A stretch of 64,000 bases of DNA from Streptomyces sp. NBC_01351 (GTDB taxonomy: Bacteria > Actinomycetota > Actinomycetes > Streptomycetales > Streptomycetaceae): positions 6,887,501 to 6,951,500 of the forward strand of contig NZ_CP108356.1 in assembly GCF_036237315.1 (NCBI RefSeq), read 5' to 3'. Below the pieces are notes generated by a model, which saw only the letters and a list, made by a program, of their open reading frames with translations, was not told where the DNA came from and did no database searches. Positions 34,703 through 45,586 of this stretch are shown in pieces (within the stretch, counting starts at the first letter, position 1; every line of letters begins with the position of its first letter). Both the position numbers and the translations under genes were made by a program.

Positions 34703-34774
34703 CCGCCGGGGCCTACGGCCGTTCTTCGCGGTCAAGTAGGGTATTGGATCTAGCTGGTCGCGGGGGAGGCCCAG

Positions 34775-36094
34775 ATGGCTCGCGTAGTCCTGCCGGAGGA
34801 TTCCACGAAGGAAATCTCCGAATTGATCGACGTACTGATCTCTCTGCTCTTCGAGTCCTTACCCCGGCGGGACCAGCGAAACTGGGCCCGCGTATATCTG
34901 AACGGCCTCGTGCGGACCAGTGGGAAGAAAACAATCCGTAACATCGCCGGAACAGGGGCCAGTTCCGTCGAGCAGAGCCTCCAGCAGTTCATCAGCAAGT
35001 CCCCCTGGGACTGGACCCCGGTCCGCCGCTCCCTCGCCCAGCACCTCGAACGCACCGCCCAACGCCCCCTCGCCTGGGTGCTCCAGCCCATGGTCATAGA
35101 GAAGGCCGGCGACCGCTCGGTCGGCGTCGGCCGGCAGTTCGTCCCCCAGCTCGGCCGCACCGCCAACTGTCAGCAGGCCAGCGGGATCTGGCTCGCCTCC
35201 AGCGAGGCGAGCTTCCCGGTGGAATGGACCCTCACCCTCCCCGGGCCCTGGACCACCGAGCTCCTGCGCCGCCGCCGCGCCGGCATACCCGACACCGCCC
35301 GCTCCCTCACCCCCGCCCAGGACGCCGTACACGCCGTCCAGCGGATGGCCGCCACCTGGCAACTCCAGCGCCGGCCCGTGGTGATGGAGGTCGCCAACTC
35401 CGACCTCCCGCAGAGCGTCGAGTCCTTCGCCCTCCAGGACATCCCCTTCGTCTTCAAGGTCGACGGCTCCCTGCCCGTCTCCTTCGGCGGCGCCGGCCGG
35501 CACAAACCCGGACCGCACACCGCGCCCGCCCGTGAACTCATCGACTCCCTGCGCTCCCAGCGGCGCGTCGTCGAATGGACCCGGCACGGCCGCGCCGAGG
35601 GAGCCGTCACCCTGCTCACCTCCGCCTCCATCCTCGCCACCCCCGGCGAGGACCGGCCCCTGCCCGCCCCGGCCACCCCGCTGCTGCTCGTCGGAGCCTG
35701 GAGCGAAGCGGCCCTGCTGCCCACCGAGTTCTGGATCACCAACATCGGAGACCGGCCCCTCGCCCAGCTCTTCCTCCTCGCCAAGCTCACCGACCGCGTC
35801 TCCCTCGACTTCACGGAAACCTGTGAACCCGTCGGCATCCGCGACTTCGAAGGCCGCTCCTTCCGGGGCTGGCACCACCACGCCACCCTCGCCAGCGTCG
35901 CCCACGCCGCGAAGCTCCTCGGCGCCCGCGGCCGCCCGCACGACCCCCACCCCGCAGCCGCCCGCGCCACCGCGGGCCGCGCGCCCGCACCGGCCGCGGC
36001 CCGGCCGCCCGTCACCCGCCCCGGGCCCCCGGCCGTCCTGCCCGCACGCGCCTACACCCCCGGTCAGACCCCGCGCCGCGAGTACATCCGCTGA
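34775..36094 (+). CDS. IS701-like DDE-fold protein, catalytically degenerate (domesticated)
   Basis: The 439-residue protein aligns by eye to IS701-type transposases: an N-terminal helical domain, RSVGVGRQF ... TANCQQASGIW, and FEGRSFRGWHHHATLASVAHA near residue 358. But the first Asp-Asp motif is VIEK (107-110), the second strand reads VMEVANSD instead of LAD-type, so two of three catalytic acids are gone while the Glu motif remains. No terminal inverted repeats or target duplication flank it. The C-terminus is an Ala/Pro-rich tail. Its stop overlaps the xdhC start by one base. Likely a regulatory DNA-binding protein, not a mobile element. Confidence 0.85.
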   Translation: MARVVLPEDSTKEISELIDVLISLLFESLPRRDQRNWARVYLNGLVRTSGKKTIRNIAGTGASSVEQSLQQFISKSPWDWTPVRRSLAQHLERTAQRPLAWVLQPMVIEKAGDRSVGVGRQFVPQLGRTANCQQASGIWLASSEASFPVEWTLTLPGPWTTELLRRRRAGIPDTARSLTPAQDAVHAVQRMAATWQLQRRPVVMEVANSDLPQSVESFALQDIPFVFKVDGSLPVSFGGAGRHKPGPHTAPARELIDSLRSQRRVVEWTRHGRAEGAVTLLTSASILATPGEDRPLPAPATPLLLVGAWSEAALLPTEFWITNIGDRPLAQLFLLAKLTDRVSLDFTETCEPVGIRDFEGRSFRGWHHHATLASVAHAAKLLGARGRPHDPHPAAARATAGRAPAPAAARPPVTRPGPPAVLPARAYTPGQTPRREYIR

Positions 36095-37317
36095 TGCTCG
36101 ACATCGCCGAAGAGCTACGCGCGTGGTACGCCGCGCAGCGGGAGTTCGCCCTGGCCACCGTCGTGTCCGTCACCGGGAGCGCCCCGCGCGGCCCGGGTGC
36201 CTCGCTCGCCGTCGACGACCGGGGCACCGCGCTCGGATCGCTCTCCGGGGGCTGCGTGGAGTCCGCCGTGCACGAGCTCTGCCTCGATGCGATCGCCTCC
36301 GGCGAAGGAGGCCTGCACCGTTTCGGCTACAGCGACGACGACGCCTTCGCCGTCGGCCTGACCTGCGGGGGAGTCCTCGACGTCCTGATCACCCCGGTCC
36401 GCGGGGCCGACCCCGTCCGGCCCGTCATCCACCGCGTGCTCGACGCCACCGCGGGCGGCGCCAGAGCAGCCCTCGCCCGGGTCGTCTCCGGCCCGCCCCG
36501 GCAGCTCGGGCGGGCCCTGGCCGTCCATCCCGACGGGAGCTACCAGGGCGGGCTCGGCGCGGGCCCCGCACTGGACCGGGCCGCCGCCCTGCGGGTACGG
36601 CGACTCCTCGCGGCCGGGCGCACCGGCACCACCGAGCTCGGCACGGCCGGCGGACTGTGCGGCGAGCCGCTGACCCTGCTCGTCGAGTCGGCCGCCGAAC
36701 CGCCCCGGCTCCTCGTCTACGGGGCCATCGACTTCGCCGCCGCCCTGGCCCGCATCGGCGCCTTCCTCGGCCACCGGGTCACCGTGTGCGACGCCCGGCC
36801 CGTCTTCGCGACCCCGGCCCGCTTCCCCGAGGCCGACGAGGTGATCGTCGACTGGCCGCACCGCCACCTCGCCGCGGAGTGGGACGCGGGCCGGCTGGAC
36901 TCGCGTACCGCCGTCTGCGTCCTGACCCACGACGCCAAGTTCGACGTACCGCTGCTGGAACTCGCCCTGCGGCTGCCCCTCTCCTACGTCGGGGCCATGG
37001 GATCGCGCCGCACCCACACCGAGCGGGCCCGCCGGCTACGGGAAGAAGGGGTACCCGACTCCGCCCTGGCCCGGCTGCGCTCACCCATAGGCCTCGACCT
37101 GGGCGGCGCCACGCCCGAGGAGACGGCCCTGGCCATCGCCGCCGAACTCACGGCGGTCCGGCACGGCGGATCCGTCCGTCCCCTGGCCCGGCGCACCGGC
37201 CCCGTCCACCGGTCCCGACCGCCGGAGGACCAAGGTCCCGTAGGAAAGGACCACACGGCCCGGTATGTCCTGGACGATCGGCCCGGGCGGCGTAAACGCC
37301 AGGTCGTGGGAGAATGA
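36094..37317 (+). CDS. xdhC: XdhC/CoxI-family molybdenum hydroxylase maturation factor
   Basis: Inserts or sulphurates the molybdenum cofactor in xanthine-dehydrogenase-type enzymes. The 407-residue protein has the N-terminal XdhC_CoxI domain (TVVSVTGSAPRGPGASLAV, GSLSGGCVESAV) and the C-terminal Rossmann-like domain (LLVYGAIDFAAALARIGAFL, SYVGAMGSRRTHTERARRL). It should serve the enzyme encoded at 27064-30783. Start ATG overlaps the IS701-like stop (TGATG). The last 50 residues are basic and unlike the family. Confidence 0.92.
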   Translation: MLDIAEELRAWYAAQREFALATVVSVTGSAPRGPGASLAVDDRGTALGSLSGGCVESAVHELCLDAIASGEGGLHRFGYSDDDAFAVGLTCGGVLDVLITPVRGADPVRPVIHRVLDATAGGARAALARVVSGPPRQLGRALAVHPDGSYQGGLGAGPALDRAAALRVRRLLAAGRTGTTELGTAGGLCGEPLTLLVESAAEPPRLLVYGAIDFAAALARIGAFLGHRVTVCDARPVFATPARFPEADEVIVDWPHRHLAAEWDAGRLDSRTAVCVLTHDAKFDVPLLELALRLPLSYVGAMGSRRTHTERARRLREEGVPDSALARLRSPIGLDLGGATPEETALAIAAELTAVRHGGSVRPLARRTGPVHRSRPPEDQGPVGKDHTARYVLDDRPGRRKRQVVGE

Positions 37318-37320
37318 AGT

Positions 37321-38822
<1,502 letters not shown>

Positions 38823-38831
38823 TTTCCCCTT

Positions 38832-38876
38832 CCGTGGCCCCGGCCCCGCCCTTCCCGGGCAGGCCCGGGGCCACGG
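38832..38876 (+). terminator. Terminator after guaB1
   Basis: CCGTGGCCCCGG (38832-38843) pairs perfectly over 12 bases with CCGGGGCCACGG (38865-38876); the 21-base loop includes a further CCCGGG palindrome. It begins 9 bases after the guaB1 stop. Confidence 0.8.
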
Positions 38877-38896
38877 TCGTACCCGCGGTGCCACTG

Positions 38897-39020
38897 CCGG
38901 GGCGGAGCCCCTGACAGCGGCGCCGCACCTACGGGGTCCGGGGCGGGCTCCGGGGAACCGGGGGCACCTCCCAGCGGTAGCTGGGGGAGGAAGGGCGGGT
39001 GGGGGACGGGCTCCGCGCAG
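38897..39020. repeat. Composite dispersed repeat in the guaB1-sigma gap
   Basis: The 343 bases from 38823 to 39165 hold no gene. After the terminator comes a copy of the GC-rich repeat that also occurs at 45891-45958 (ACGGGGTCCGGGGCGG through CGCGCAGCGG). In this copy the hairpin mini-repeat CCCAGC-GGTA-GCTGGG (38970-38985) sits in the middle, splitting it, so the small element appears nested in the larger one. The promoter of the sigma gene should lie in 39040-39150. Confidence 0.7.
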
Positions 39021-39165
39021 CGGGCCGTGCGGACCGGCTCGGGCGACCGTTCGGCGTGGCGGGGGACCGTTCGGCGCACGGCTGGGCGGATAGGCCAGGC
39101 GGCGGATAACTCCGCGCGGGCCACTGCGGGACGCTCGGGGGACCCGACCCCGAAGGGACACCCCC

Positions 39166-39693
39166 GTGGACAGGACCGACGCGTACGCCCTCGCCCGGCT
39201 GCACAGCGAACACGGCAAGGCCCTCTACGGCTTCCTCCTCGGCCTCACCTTCGGGGACCGGCACCGCGCCGAGGACCTGCTCCAGGAGACCCTGTTCCGT
39301 GCCTGGAAGCACCCCGAGGCCCTGGAGAGCGGGCACGCCTCGATGCGGCCCTGGCTGTACACCGTCGCCCGGCGGCTCGCCATCGACGCCCGGCGGGCCC
39401 GTCTGGTGCGGCCCGCCGAGGTGGGCCCGGACGCCCTGGAGCACTCCCCGGCCGCCGACGACCGCACCGAGCAGGCCGTCGCCGTCCTCGACGTCCGCCA
39501 CGCCCTGCGATTACTCAGCCCGGAGCACCGCGCCGTGCTCCACCAGATCTACTTCCGCGGGGCCTCCGTCGGCGAGGCCGCCGAGGCGCTCGGGGTGCCC
39601 GCCGGGACCGTGAAGTCCCGTACCCACTACGCGCTCAGGGCGCTGCGCGCCGCCATGCCCGGCTACGGCCCCGGCGACCGCGTCGCCGTGTGA
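39166..39693 (+). CDS. ECF-type RNA polymerase sigma factor
   Basis: The 175-residue protein has sigma region 2 (LYGFLLGLTFGDRHRAEDLLQETLFRAWKHP) and region 4 (LSPEHRAVLHQIYFRGASVGEAAEALGVPAGTVKSR), resembling SigK/SigL-type factors. GTG 39166 follows GAAGGG. No anti-sigma gene is adjacent. Its last 31 bases overlap the 3' end of the convergent LuxR gene. Confidence 0.92.
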   Translation: MDRTDAYALARLHSEHGKALYGFLLGLTFGDRHRAEDLLQETLFRAWKHPEALESGHASMRPWLYTVARRLAIDARRARLVRPAEVGPDALEHSPAADDRTEQAVAVLDVRHALRLLSPEHRAVLHQIYFRGASVGEAAEALGVPAGTVKSRTHYALRALRAAMPGYGPGDRVAV

Positions 39694-42548
39694 GCAGTCG
39701 GAGCCGCCTGCGCCGCCTGAGTCGCCTGAGCGGCCCGCGCCGCCACCGCCGCCCGGGAGCGGACCTGGAGCTTGGCCAGGATGTGCGACACGTGCGTCTG
39801 GACCGTGCGCCGAGAGAGGAACAGCGCGGACGCGATCTCCGGATTCGTACGGCCCTCCGCCACCAGCAGGGCCACCTTCAGTTCGGCCGGGGTCAGCGCC
39901 TCCCAGCCGTTCGACGGCCGCCGCCGCGCGGTCCGGCTGCCCCGGCGCACACCCAGGCTCCGCAGGCGGGCGTCGGCCCGGGCGATGTCCCACCGCGCGC
40001 CCAGGTCCTCGTACGTCTCCACCGCCCGGGTCAGCGCCGACCGCGCGCCGGCCAGGTCGCCGCGCCAGGCCCGCGCCACCGCCAGGTCCTCCAGGGTGTG
40101 GCCCAGCGGCAGCGGCCACCCGGCGCGCTCTCCCCGGGCCACCGCCTCGGCGAGGGGTTCCGGATCCTGCGCGAACAGGCCCCGGCAGCGCAGCAGGGCC
40201 AGCCCGGGGCCCGGGTACTCGGCCAGCGCCGCGGCCGCCCGCTCGCCCGCCGCCACCGCGGAACGCGCCGTGCCCGGCTCCCCGCTCTCCAGCGCGAGCC
40301 GCACGATCTCCGACAGCACCCAGGGCCTCTCGTACGCCATCGACTCCTCCGCCCCTTCCTCCAGCGCCGGCAGCAGCGCCCGCAGCGCGTCGCCCGGGCG
40401 GCCGTCCCGCTCCGCGAGCAGCGCCCGGGCCAGCAGCACGTGCGAGGCGTAGCGGCGCGCGGCGGGCGTGTCGAAGGCGTCGGCCGGGAGCGCCGCCAGC
40501 TCGGCCGCCGCCGCCCCGGGCTCGTCGCGGTGGCCCAGTACCAGCGCCCGCAGCCCGTGCACCACCACCGGCAGCCAGCCGTCCGACACCGGCAGCGCGC
40601 CCGCCCGGACCACCCCCGCGAGGGCCTCGTCCCAGTCGCCGAGCCGGTAGTGGAACTCGGCGAACCGGGCCTGCGTCACCACCAGCCGCCCCGTCGAACC
40701 GGTCCGGGCCGCCAGCTCCCGCGCCTCCCGCAGCGCGGCGTCCACGATCCCCGGCTCGTCGAAGCGCAGGTGGCCCTCCGCCTGGTTCGCGAGCAGCAGC
40801 AGCCGCATGTCGTTCGCCTCCGGGCTCCGGCGCGCGCAGGCGATCCCCTCCGCGACGTGGCGCAGCGATTCCCGGCCCCGGCCCAGGTGGAACAGGGCGA
40901 AGGACATGGCGTGATGGGCCTCCGCCCCGCACAGCGGATCCCCCAGCGCCCACGCCGCCTCCACCACCGGACCGGCCAGCGCGTACGCCTCGGCCGGCGG
41001 CCGCAGATCGGCCAGCGCCAGCACCCGGCAGGCCTCCAGCCGCAGCCGCAGCACGGCCGAGGGGAACTCCTCCGCCAGCGCCCGCTCGGTGACCTCCAGG
41101 GAGCGGGCCATGTCCCCCTGGATCATCAGCGCGGACACCAGCTTGAAGTCCACCGACGCCCGCCGGTCCGGGTCCCCGGTCCGGGCGCGCAGCGCGGCCA
41201 GCAGCTCCACCGACTCGGGCCGGCGCAGCATCAGCGCCGCGTCCGCGAGGAGCTCCTCCAGCGCGTCCCGGGTCCGCGGCTCCCACGCGTCGCCCTGCGC
41301 GATGGCCCGCTCCAGCAGTTCCGCCGCGGTGCCCGGGGCCCCGGCGATCAGCGCCGGCGCCGACTCCGCCAGCCAGCGCACCGCCCACGGGCCGAGCCGC
41401 CCGCCGCCGAGCAGCTGTTCGGCGGTCCGAGCCGGGTCCAGCCCGGCCTCCGCGAAGGCCCGGGCGGCGTCCTGGTGCAGGGCCGCCCGCACGGCCCCCG
41501 CGGTCTCGGCGTACAGGGCGCGGCGCAGCGCCGGATGGCGGAAGCGCAAGCCCTCCCCGGTGTCCTCCAGCAGCCCGGCCAGCACAGGCTCCTCCAACTC
41601 CGCGAGCAACTCCCGTACCGACCGCGACCGTACGAGGGCCAGCTCGCGCGCCGTGAACACCGGGCCCAGCAGCGCCGCGTGCCGCGTGGTGGCCCGGGCG
41701 GGCCCGGAGAGCGGATCCAGTGCCTGTGTGACGGACCCCGGCGGCGGTGGCAACTCCGCTTCGGGAAGCGTGAGTTCGGCCATCGCGGCGGTGTGGTCGG
41801 CCGGAGTGACGCGGAGCGCTCCCGTACGGGACCAGTGGTCCAGCAAGCGCCGCAGCAGGGCGGGGTTACCACCCGCCTGGGCGGCCGCCTCCCGCAGCCG
41901 GGGACCCGGCGGCGCCCCCAGCATCTCGTGCGCCAGCTCGGCGGCCTCCGCCCCCGACAGCGGCTCCAGCCGGACGGTGCGTCCGCCCGGGGTCGCGCAC
42001 AGCGGCTCCAGCTCGGGCCGCCGGGGCAGTGGCCGCCGGGTCGTGGCCAGCAGCAGGGGCAGCCGCCCGGCCGCGGCCCGGCCGGCCAGGCGCTGCCACA
42101 GCAGCAGGGTGGCCGGATCGGCCCAGTGCGCGTCGTCCAGCACGAGCAGCATCGGCCGCTCCGCGCACCACCGCTCGACCCCCGCCACCAGCAGATCCAT
42201 CGCGGCGAGCAGCGCGCCGCCCGGCAGCACCGCCTCCGCGGCCTCCCGCAGCAGGCCGACCACCGCCGCCCGGCCGGGCCCGCCGGGGTGCAGGCAGTCC
42301 AGCGCCGCGCGCAGCGGCAGCTCCACGGCGAGCGCGTCGGCCGCTGCGTACCGCACGCCGCAGCCGAGGGCCACAGCCTCGGTCAGCGCCTGCCGTACGA
42401 AGGCCGTCCGGCCGGAGCCGGGCTCGCCCTCCACGATCAGCAGGGCGCCGTGAGCACCTACGCCCTCCGCGCCCGCGCGCACCCATTCACGCAACTCGCA
42501 ACGGAGCTGCTCTCGCCCGACCGTCACGTCGGCGATCCTTCCGGTCAT
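39663..42548 (-). CDS. Large ATP-binding LuxR-family regulator (LAL/STAND type)
   Basis: The 961-residue protein has an N-terminal NTPase domain (VEGEPGSGRTAFVRQAL as P-loop, Walker B MLLVLDDAHWADPATLLL), a long helical TPR-like middle, and a C-terminal LuxR HTH (LTPAELKVALLVAEGRTNPEIASALFLSRRTVQTHV). In the P-loop the usual Lys before Thr is Arg, which may weaken nucleotide hydrolysis. LAL regulators act in antibiotic clusters or sugar response; the target is unknown here. It converges with the sigma gene. Confidence 0.93.
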   Translation of the reverse strand: MTGRIADVTVGREQLRCELREWVRAGAEGVGAHGALLIVEGEPGSGRTAFVRQALTEAVALGCGVRYAAADALAVELPLRAALDCLHPGGPGRAAVVGLLREAAEAVLPGGALLAAMDLLVAGVERWCAERPMLLVLDDAHWADPATLLLWQRLAGRAAAGRLPLLLATTRRPLPRRPELEPLCATPGGRTVRLEPLSGAEAAELAHEMLGAPPGPRLREAAAQAGGNPALLRRLLDHWSRTGALRVTPADHTAAMAELTLPEAELPPPPGSVTQALDPLSGPARATTRHAALLGPVFTARELALVRSRSVRELLAELEEPVLAGLLEDTGEGLRFRHPALRRALYAETAGAVRAALHQDAARAFAEAGLDPARTAEQLLGGGRLGPWAVRWLAESAPALIAGAPGTAAELLERAIAQGDAWEPRTRDALEELLADAALMLRRPESVELLAALRARTGDPDRRASVDFKLVSALMIQGDMARSLEVTERALAEEFPSAVLRLRLEACRVLALADLRPPAEAYALAGPVVEAAWALGDPLCGAEAHHAMSFALFHLGRGRESLRHVAEGIACARRSPEANDMRLLLLANQAEGHLRFDEPGIVDAALREARELAARTGSTGRLVVTQARFAEFHYRLGDWDEALAGVVRAGALPVSDGWLPVVVHGLRALVLGHRDEPGAAAAELAALPADAFDTPAARRYASHVLLARALLAERDGRPGDALRALLPALEEGAEESMAYERPWVLSEIVRLALESGEPGTARSAVAAGERAAAALAEYPGPGLALLRCRGLFAQDPEPLAEAVARGERAGWPLPLGHTLEDLAVARAWRGDLAGARSALTRAVETYEDLGARWDIARADARLRSLGVRRGSRTARRRPSNGWEALTPAELKVALLVAEGRTNPEIASALFLSRRTVQTHVSHILAKLQVRSRAAVAARAAQATQAAQAAPTAHTATRSPGP

Positions 42549-42596
42549 TCGCGCCGGTCACAGGATGGCACGGAACGGCCGGTCGCAGAACGCCCC

Positions 42597-43832
42597 TCAG
42601 GGCCGCGGTGGTTGCCGATCCGGCGGTGAACTGTGCACGCCCGCACGGAATTTGGGAATCCGCAGGGTGATCTTCATGCCCGCGCCGACCCCCGTCTCCA
42701 TCACCGGCCCGTACGCGTCCCCGTACACCTGGCGGATCCGCTCGTCGACATTGGGCAGCCCGATCCCCGAGGAGCCCCCGGCGCGCTCCCCGGCCAGGAT
42801 CCGGCGCAGCAGGGCCGGATCCATCCCGATCCCGTTGTCCTCGACGGTGATCACCGCGTCCGAGCCCGCGTCCCGCGCGGTGATCGTGATCCGGCACTCC
42901 TGCGTGGAGTCCTCCAGCCCGTGCTTGACGGCGTTCTCCACCAGCGGCTGCAGGCACAGGAACGGCAGCGCCACCGGTAGCACCTCCGGAGCCACCTGCA
43001 GGGTCACCTTCAGTCGGTCCCCGAACCGGGCACCGGCCAGCGCCAGATACTGCTCGATGGAACGCAACTCGTCGGCGAGGGTGGTGAAGTCGCCGTGCCG
43101 CCGGAAGGAGTAGCGGGTGAAGTCCGCGAACTCCAGCAGCAGGTCACGGGCCCGCTCCGGATCTGTCCGTACGAACGAGGCGATCGCGGCGAGGGAGTTG
43201 AAGATGAAGTGCGGGGAAATCTGCGCCCGCAGCGCCTTGATCTCCGCCTCCATCAGCCGGGTCCGTGACCGGTCCAGCTCGGACAGCTCCAGCTGTACGG
43301 ACACCCACCGCGCGACCTCCGTGGCCGCCCGCACCAGCACCGCCGACTCCTGCGACCCGTAGGCCACCAGGGCGCCCAGCATCCCGTCCTCACCGGTCAG
43401 CGGGGCCACCACCGCCCACTTCAGCGGACAGTCGGGCCGCTGGCACTCCGTCCGCACGCTCTGACTGCGCCCCGACTCCAGCATCACCGCCACCCGGGCC
43501 ATCGCCCGCCGCTGGTGGTGGTCGGCGCCCGGGCCGTCCCAGGCCAGCACCGCGTCCCGGTCGGTCAGGCACAGCGCCTCCGTGCCCAGCAGCGAACGCA
43601 GCCGCTTGGCCGCCTTGCGGGCGGCGTCCTCCGTCAGCCCGGCCCGCAGAGGGGGAGCGGCCAGCGAAGCCGTGTGCAGCGTGTGGAAGGTGGCCCGCTC
43701 CACCGGGGTGCCCAGGTCCAGCCCCGCCGCCCGCTCGCCGCGCAGGGCGTGCCGACGGCCCGCCGCCCAGCCGGCGCCCAGCAGCAGGGCCGCGCCGGCG
43801 ACCGCGAGGAGGGCGAGGGCCGCGGGGGTCAC
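42597..43832 (-). CDS. LytS-like sensor histidine kinase (His_kinase/HATPase_c)
   Basis: The 411-residue protein has one N-terminal membrane helix (AALALLAVAGAALLLGAGWAAG), a GAF-like region (LTDRDAVLAWDGPGADHHQ through LVAYGSQES), and the LytS-type kinase core: ALRAQISPHFIFNSLAAIASF with the phosphorylated His, LQPLVENAVKHGLE, and EDNGIGM. GTG start overlaps the symporter stop (GTGA). Its partner is the LytTR regulator at 46420, three genes upstream in the same direction. Confidence 0.92.
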   Translation of the reverse strand: MTPAALALLAVAGAALLLGAGWAAGRRHALRGERAAGLDLGTPVERATFHTLHTASLAAPPLRAGLTEDAARKAAKRLRSLLGTEALCLTDRDAVLAWDGPGADHHQRRAMARVAVMLESGRSQSVRTECQRPDCPLKWAVVAPLTGEDGMLGALVAYGSQESAVLVRAATEVARWVSVQLELSELDRSRTRLMEAEIKALRAQISPHFIFNSLAAIASFVRTDPERARDLLLEFADFTRYSFRRHGDFTTLADELRSIEQYLALAGARFGDRLKVTLQVAPEVLPVALPFLCLQPLVENAVKHGLEDSTQECRITITARDAGSDAVITVEDNGIGMDPALLRRILAGERAGGSSGIGLPNVDERIRQVYGDAYGPVMETGVGAGMKITLRIPKFRAGVHSSPPDRQPPRP

Positions 43833-45586
43833 CGGGCACCCTCTCCCTCGCTCCGCTGGGGGGACCCCCACGCCCGGTCCACGGCCACGTTCTCCGGCAG
43901 GTGCAGCCGGGCCAGGGTGGCCGCCGTCCCGGCCGGGATCCGCGAGCGGGTGGCCAGCGACACCGCCACCATCGTGAGGAACCCGAGCGGCACCGACCAC
44001 ACCGCCGGCCAGGCCAGCAGCGCGTGCGCCCAGCCCGCAGGCGCCAGCCCGGCCCGGGTCGCGAGCACCGCGCTCAGCGCCGCCCCGCCGCCCGTGACCA
44101 GACCGGCCACCGCACCCGGCGGGGTCAGGCCGCGCCACCAGATGCCGAGCACCAGCAGCGGGCAGAAGGAGGAGGCCGACACCGCGAAGGCCAGCCCCAC
44201 CGCGTCCGCCACCGGCACGTCCCGCGCCGCCACGCTCCCGCCCAGCGGCACCAGGATCGCCACGAGCACCGCGACGCGGAAGCTGCGCACCCCGCGCGAG
44301 GGCAGCAGGTCCTGGTGCAGCACCCCCGCCACCGCCATGGTCAGCCCCGAGGCCGTCGACAGGAACGCCGCGAACGCGCCCCCGGCCAGCAGCGCCCCCA
44401 GCAGGTCCCCCAGGACACCGCCCAGCATCCGCTCGGGGAGCACCAGCACGGCCGCGTCCGCGTCACCGGTGAGGGCGAGCTCGGGGGCGTAGATCCGGCC
44501 CAGGGCCCCGTACACCGGCGGCAGCAGGTAGAAGATGCCGACCAGCCCGAGCACCACCAGCGTGGTGCGCCGAGCGGCCCGCCCGTTGGGGCTCGTGTAG
44601 AAGCGCACGGCGACGTGCGGCAGCCCCATGGTGCCGAGGAAGGTGGCCAGGATCAGCCCGTACGTCGCGTACAGCCGGTACCCCGCGTGGTCCCCGGACA
44701 GCGGCTGCGACCAGCTCGACACGCCCATGCCCGCCTCCGCCCGGGTCTCGGGCACGGGGGTGTCCGGGGCGAACTCCAGCCGCGCGTGGGCCCGTACGGA
44801 ATGCGGTCCGGCGGCGAGGGTCACCGGCTCCCCGGCGTAGGTACGCCCGTCCAGCTGCCCGGTCACCGACACCGTCAGCGGCGCGTCCAGGGACAGCCGC
44901 ACGTCCTCGGCGAGGGTGACGGCGGTGTGCTCGCGGAAGACGGCCGGGGCGTCGAAGGAGGCCCGCGGGGCGCCGTCCCCGGCCCAGGCGGCGATCAGGA
45001 AAAAGGCCGGGACGAGCAGGGCCGTCAGCTTGAGCCAGTACTGGAAGGCCTGCACGAAGGTGATGCTGCGCATCCCGCCGGCCGCCACGGCCGCGCTCAC
45101 CACGAAGGCGACGACCACCCCGCCGACCCAGTGCGGGGCACCGGTCAGGATCTCCAGGGTCAGCCCGGCGCCCTGCAACTGCGGCAGCAGGTACAGCCAG
45201 CCGACCCCCACCACGAAGAGCACCGCGATCCGGCGCACCGCCTGCGACTCCAGCCGGTCCTCGGCGAAGTCGGGCAGCGTGTACGCCCCGGAGCGGCGCA
45301 GCGGGGCCGCGACGAGTGCGAGCAGCACCACGTAGCCGGCGGTGTAGCCGACCGGGTACCAGAGCATCTCGGGCCCCTGGAGCAGCACCAGCCCGGCCAC
45401 CCCGAGGAAGGAGGCGGCGGAGAGGTACTCCCCGCTGATGGCCGCCGCGTTGAGGCGGGGGCCGACGGTGCGGGAGGCCACGTAGAAGTCGGAGGTGGTC
45501 CGGGATATCCGCAGGCCGAGCGCCCCGACGAGGACGGTGACCAGGACGACGACGGTGACCGCGGTCAGGGCGTACGCCTGGTTCAC
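43829..45586 (-). CDS. Sodium:solute symporter (ActP/monocarboxylate type)
   Basis: The 585-residue membrane protein is an SSS-family transporter: DFYVASRTVGPRLNAAAISGEYLSAASFLG, GYTLPDFAEDR-type segment (GAYTLPDFAEDRLES), and FLGTMGLPHVAVRFYTS. A roughly 100-residue extracytoplasmic insert lies about residues 210-310 (DAPLTVSVTGQLDGRTYAGEP). ActP relatives take up acetate or pyruvate. GTG 45586 has GAAGGAA upstream. The last dozen residues (WGSPQRSEGEGAR) are encoded by a GC-rich hairpin repeat around 43846-43872. Flanked by LytS/LytTR genes, which suggests substrate-induced control as in BtsSR-BtsT. Confidence 0.88.
   Translation of the reverse strand: MNQAYALTAVTVVVLVTVLVGALGLRISRTTSDFYVASRTVGPRLNAAAISGEYLSAASFLGVAGLVLLQGPEMLWYPVGYTAGYVVLLALVAAPLRRSGAYTLPDFAEDRLESQAVRRIAVLFVVGVGWLYLLPQLQGAGLTLEILTGAPHWVGGVVVAFVVSAAVAAGGMRSITFVQAFQYWLKLTALLVPAFFLIAAWAGDGAPRASFDAPAVFREHTAVTLAEDVRLSLDAPLTVSVTGQLDGRTYAGEPVTLAAGPHSVRAHARLEFAPDTPVPETRAEAGMGVSSWSQPLSGDHAGYRLYATYGLILATFLGTMGLPHVAVRFYTSPNGRAARRTTLVVLGLVGIFYLLPPVYGALGRIYAPELALTGDADAAVLVLPERMLGGVLGDLLGALLAGGAFAAFLSTASGLTMAVAGVLHQDLLPSRGVRSFRVAVLVAILVPLGGSVAARDVPVADAVGLAFAVSASSFCPLLVLGIWWRGLTPPGAVAGLVTGGGAALSAVLATRAGLAPAGWAHALLAWPAVWSVPLGFLTMVAVSLATRSRIPAGTAATLARLHLPENVAVDRAWGSPQRSEGEGAR

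Noticed and set aside
34775..36094. Active IS701 insertion sequence
   Set aside because: Two catalytic acids are missing, no terminal inverted repeats or target duplications are visible, and the gene is fused translationally to xdhC.
39166..39693. Target sigma factor of the partner-switch module
   Set aside because: It is an ECF sigma, whereas SpoIIAB/RsbW-type kinases bind SigB/SigF-type factors, and it lies 16 kb away in another unit.
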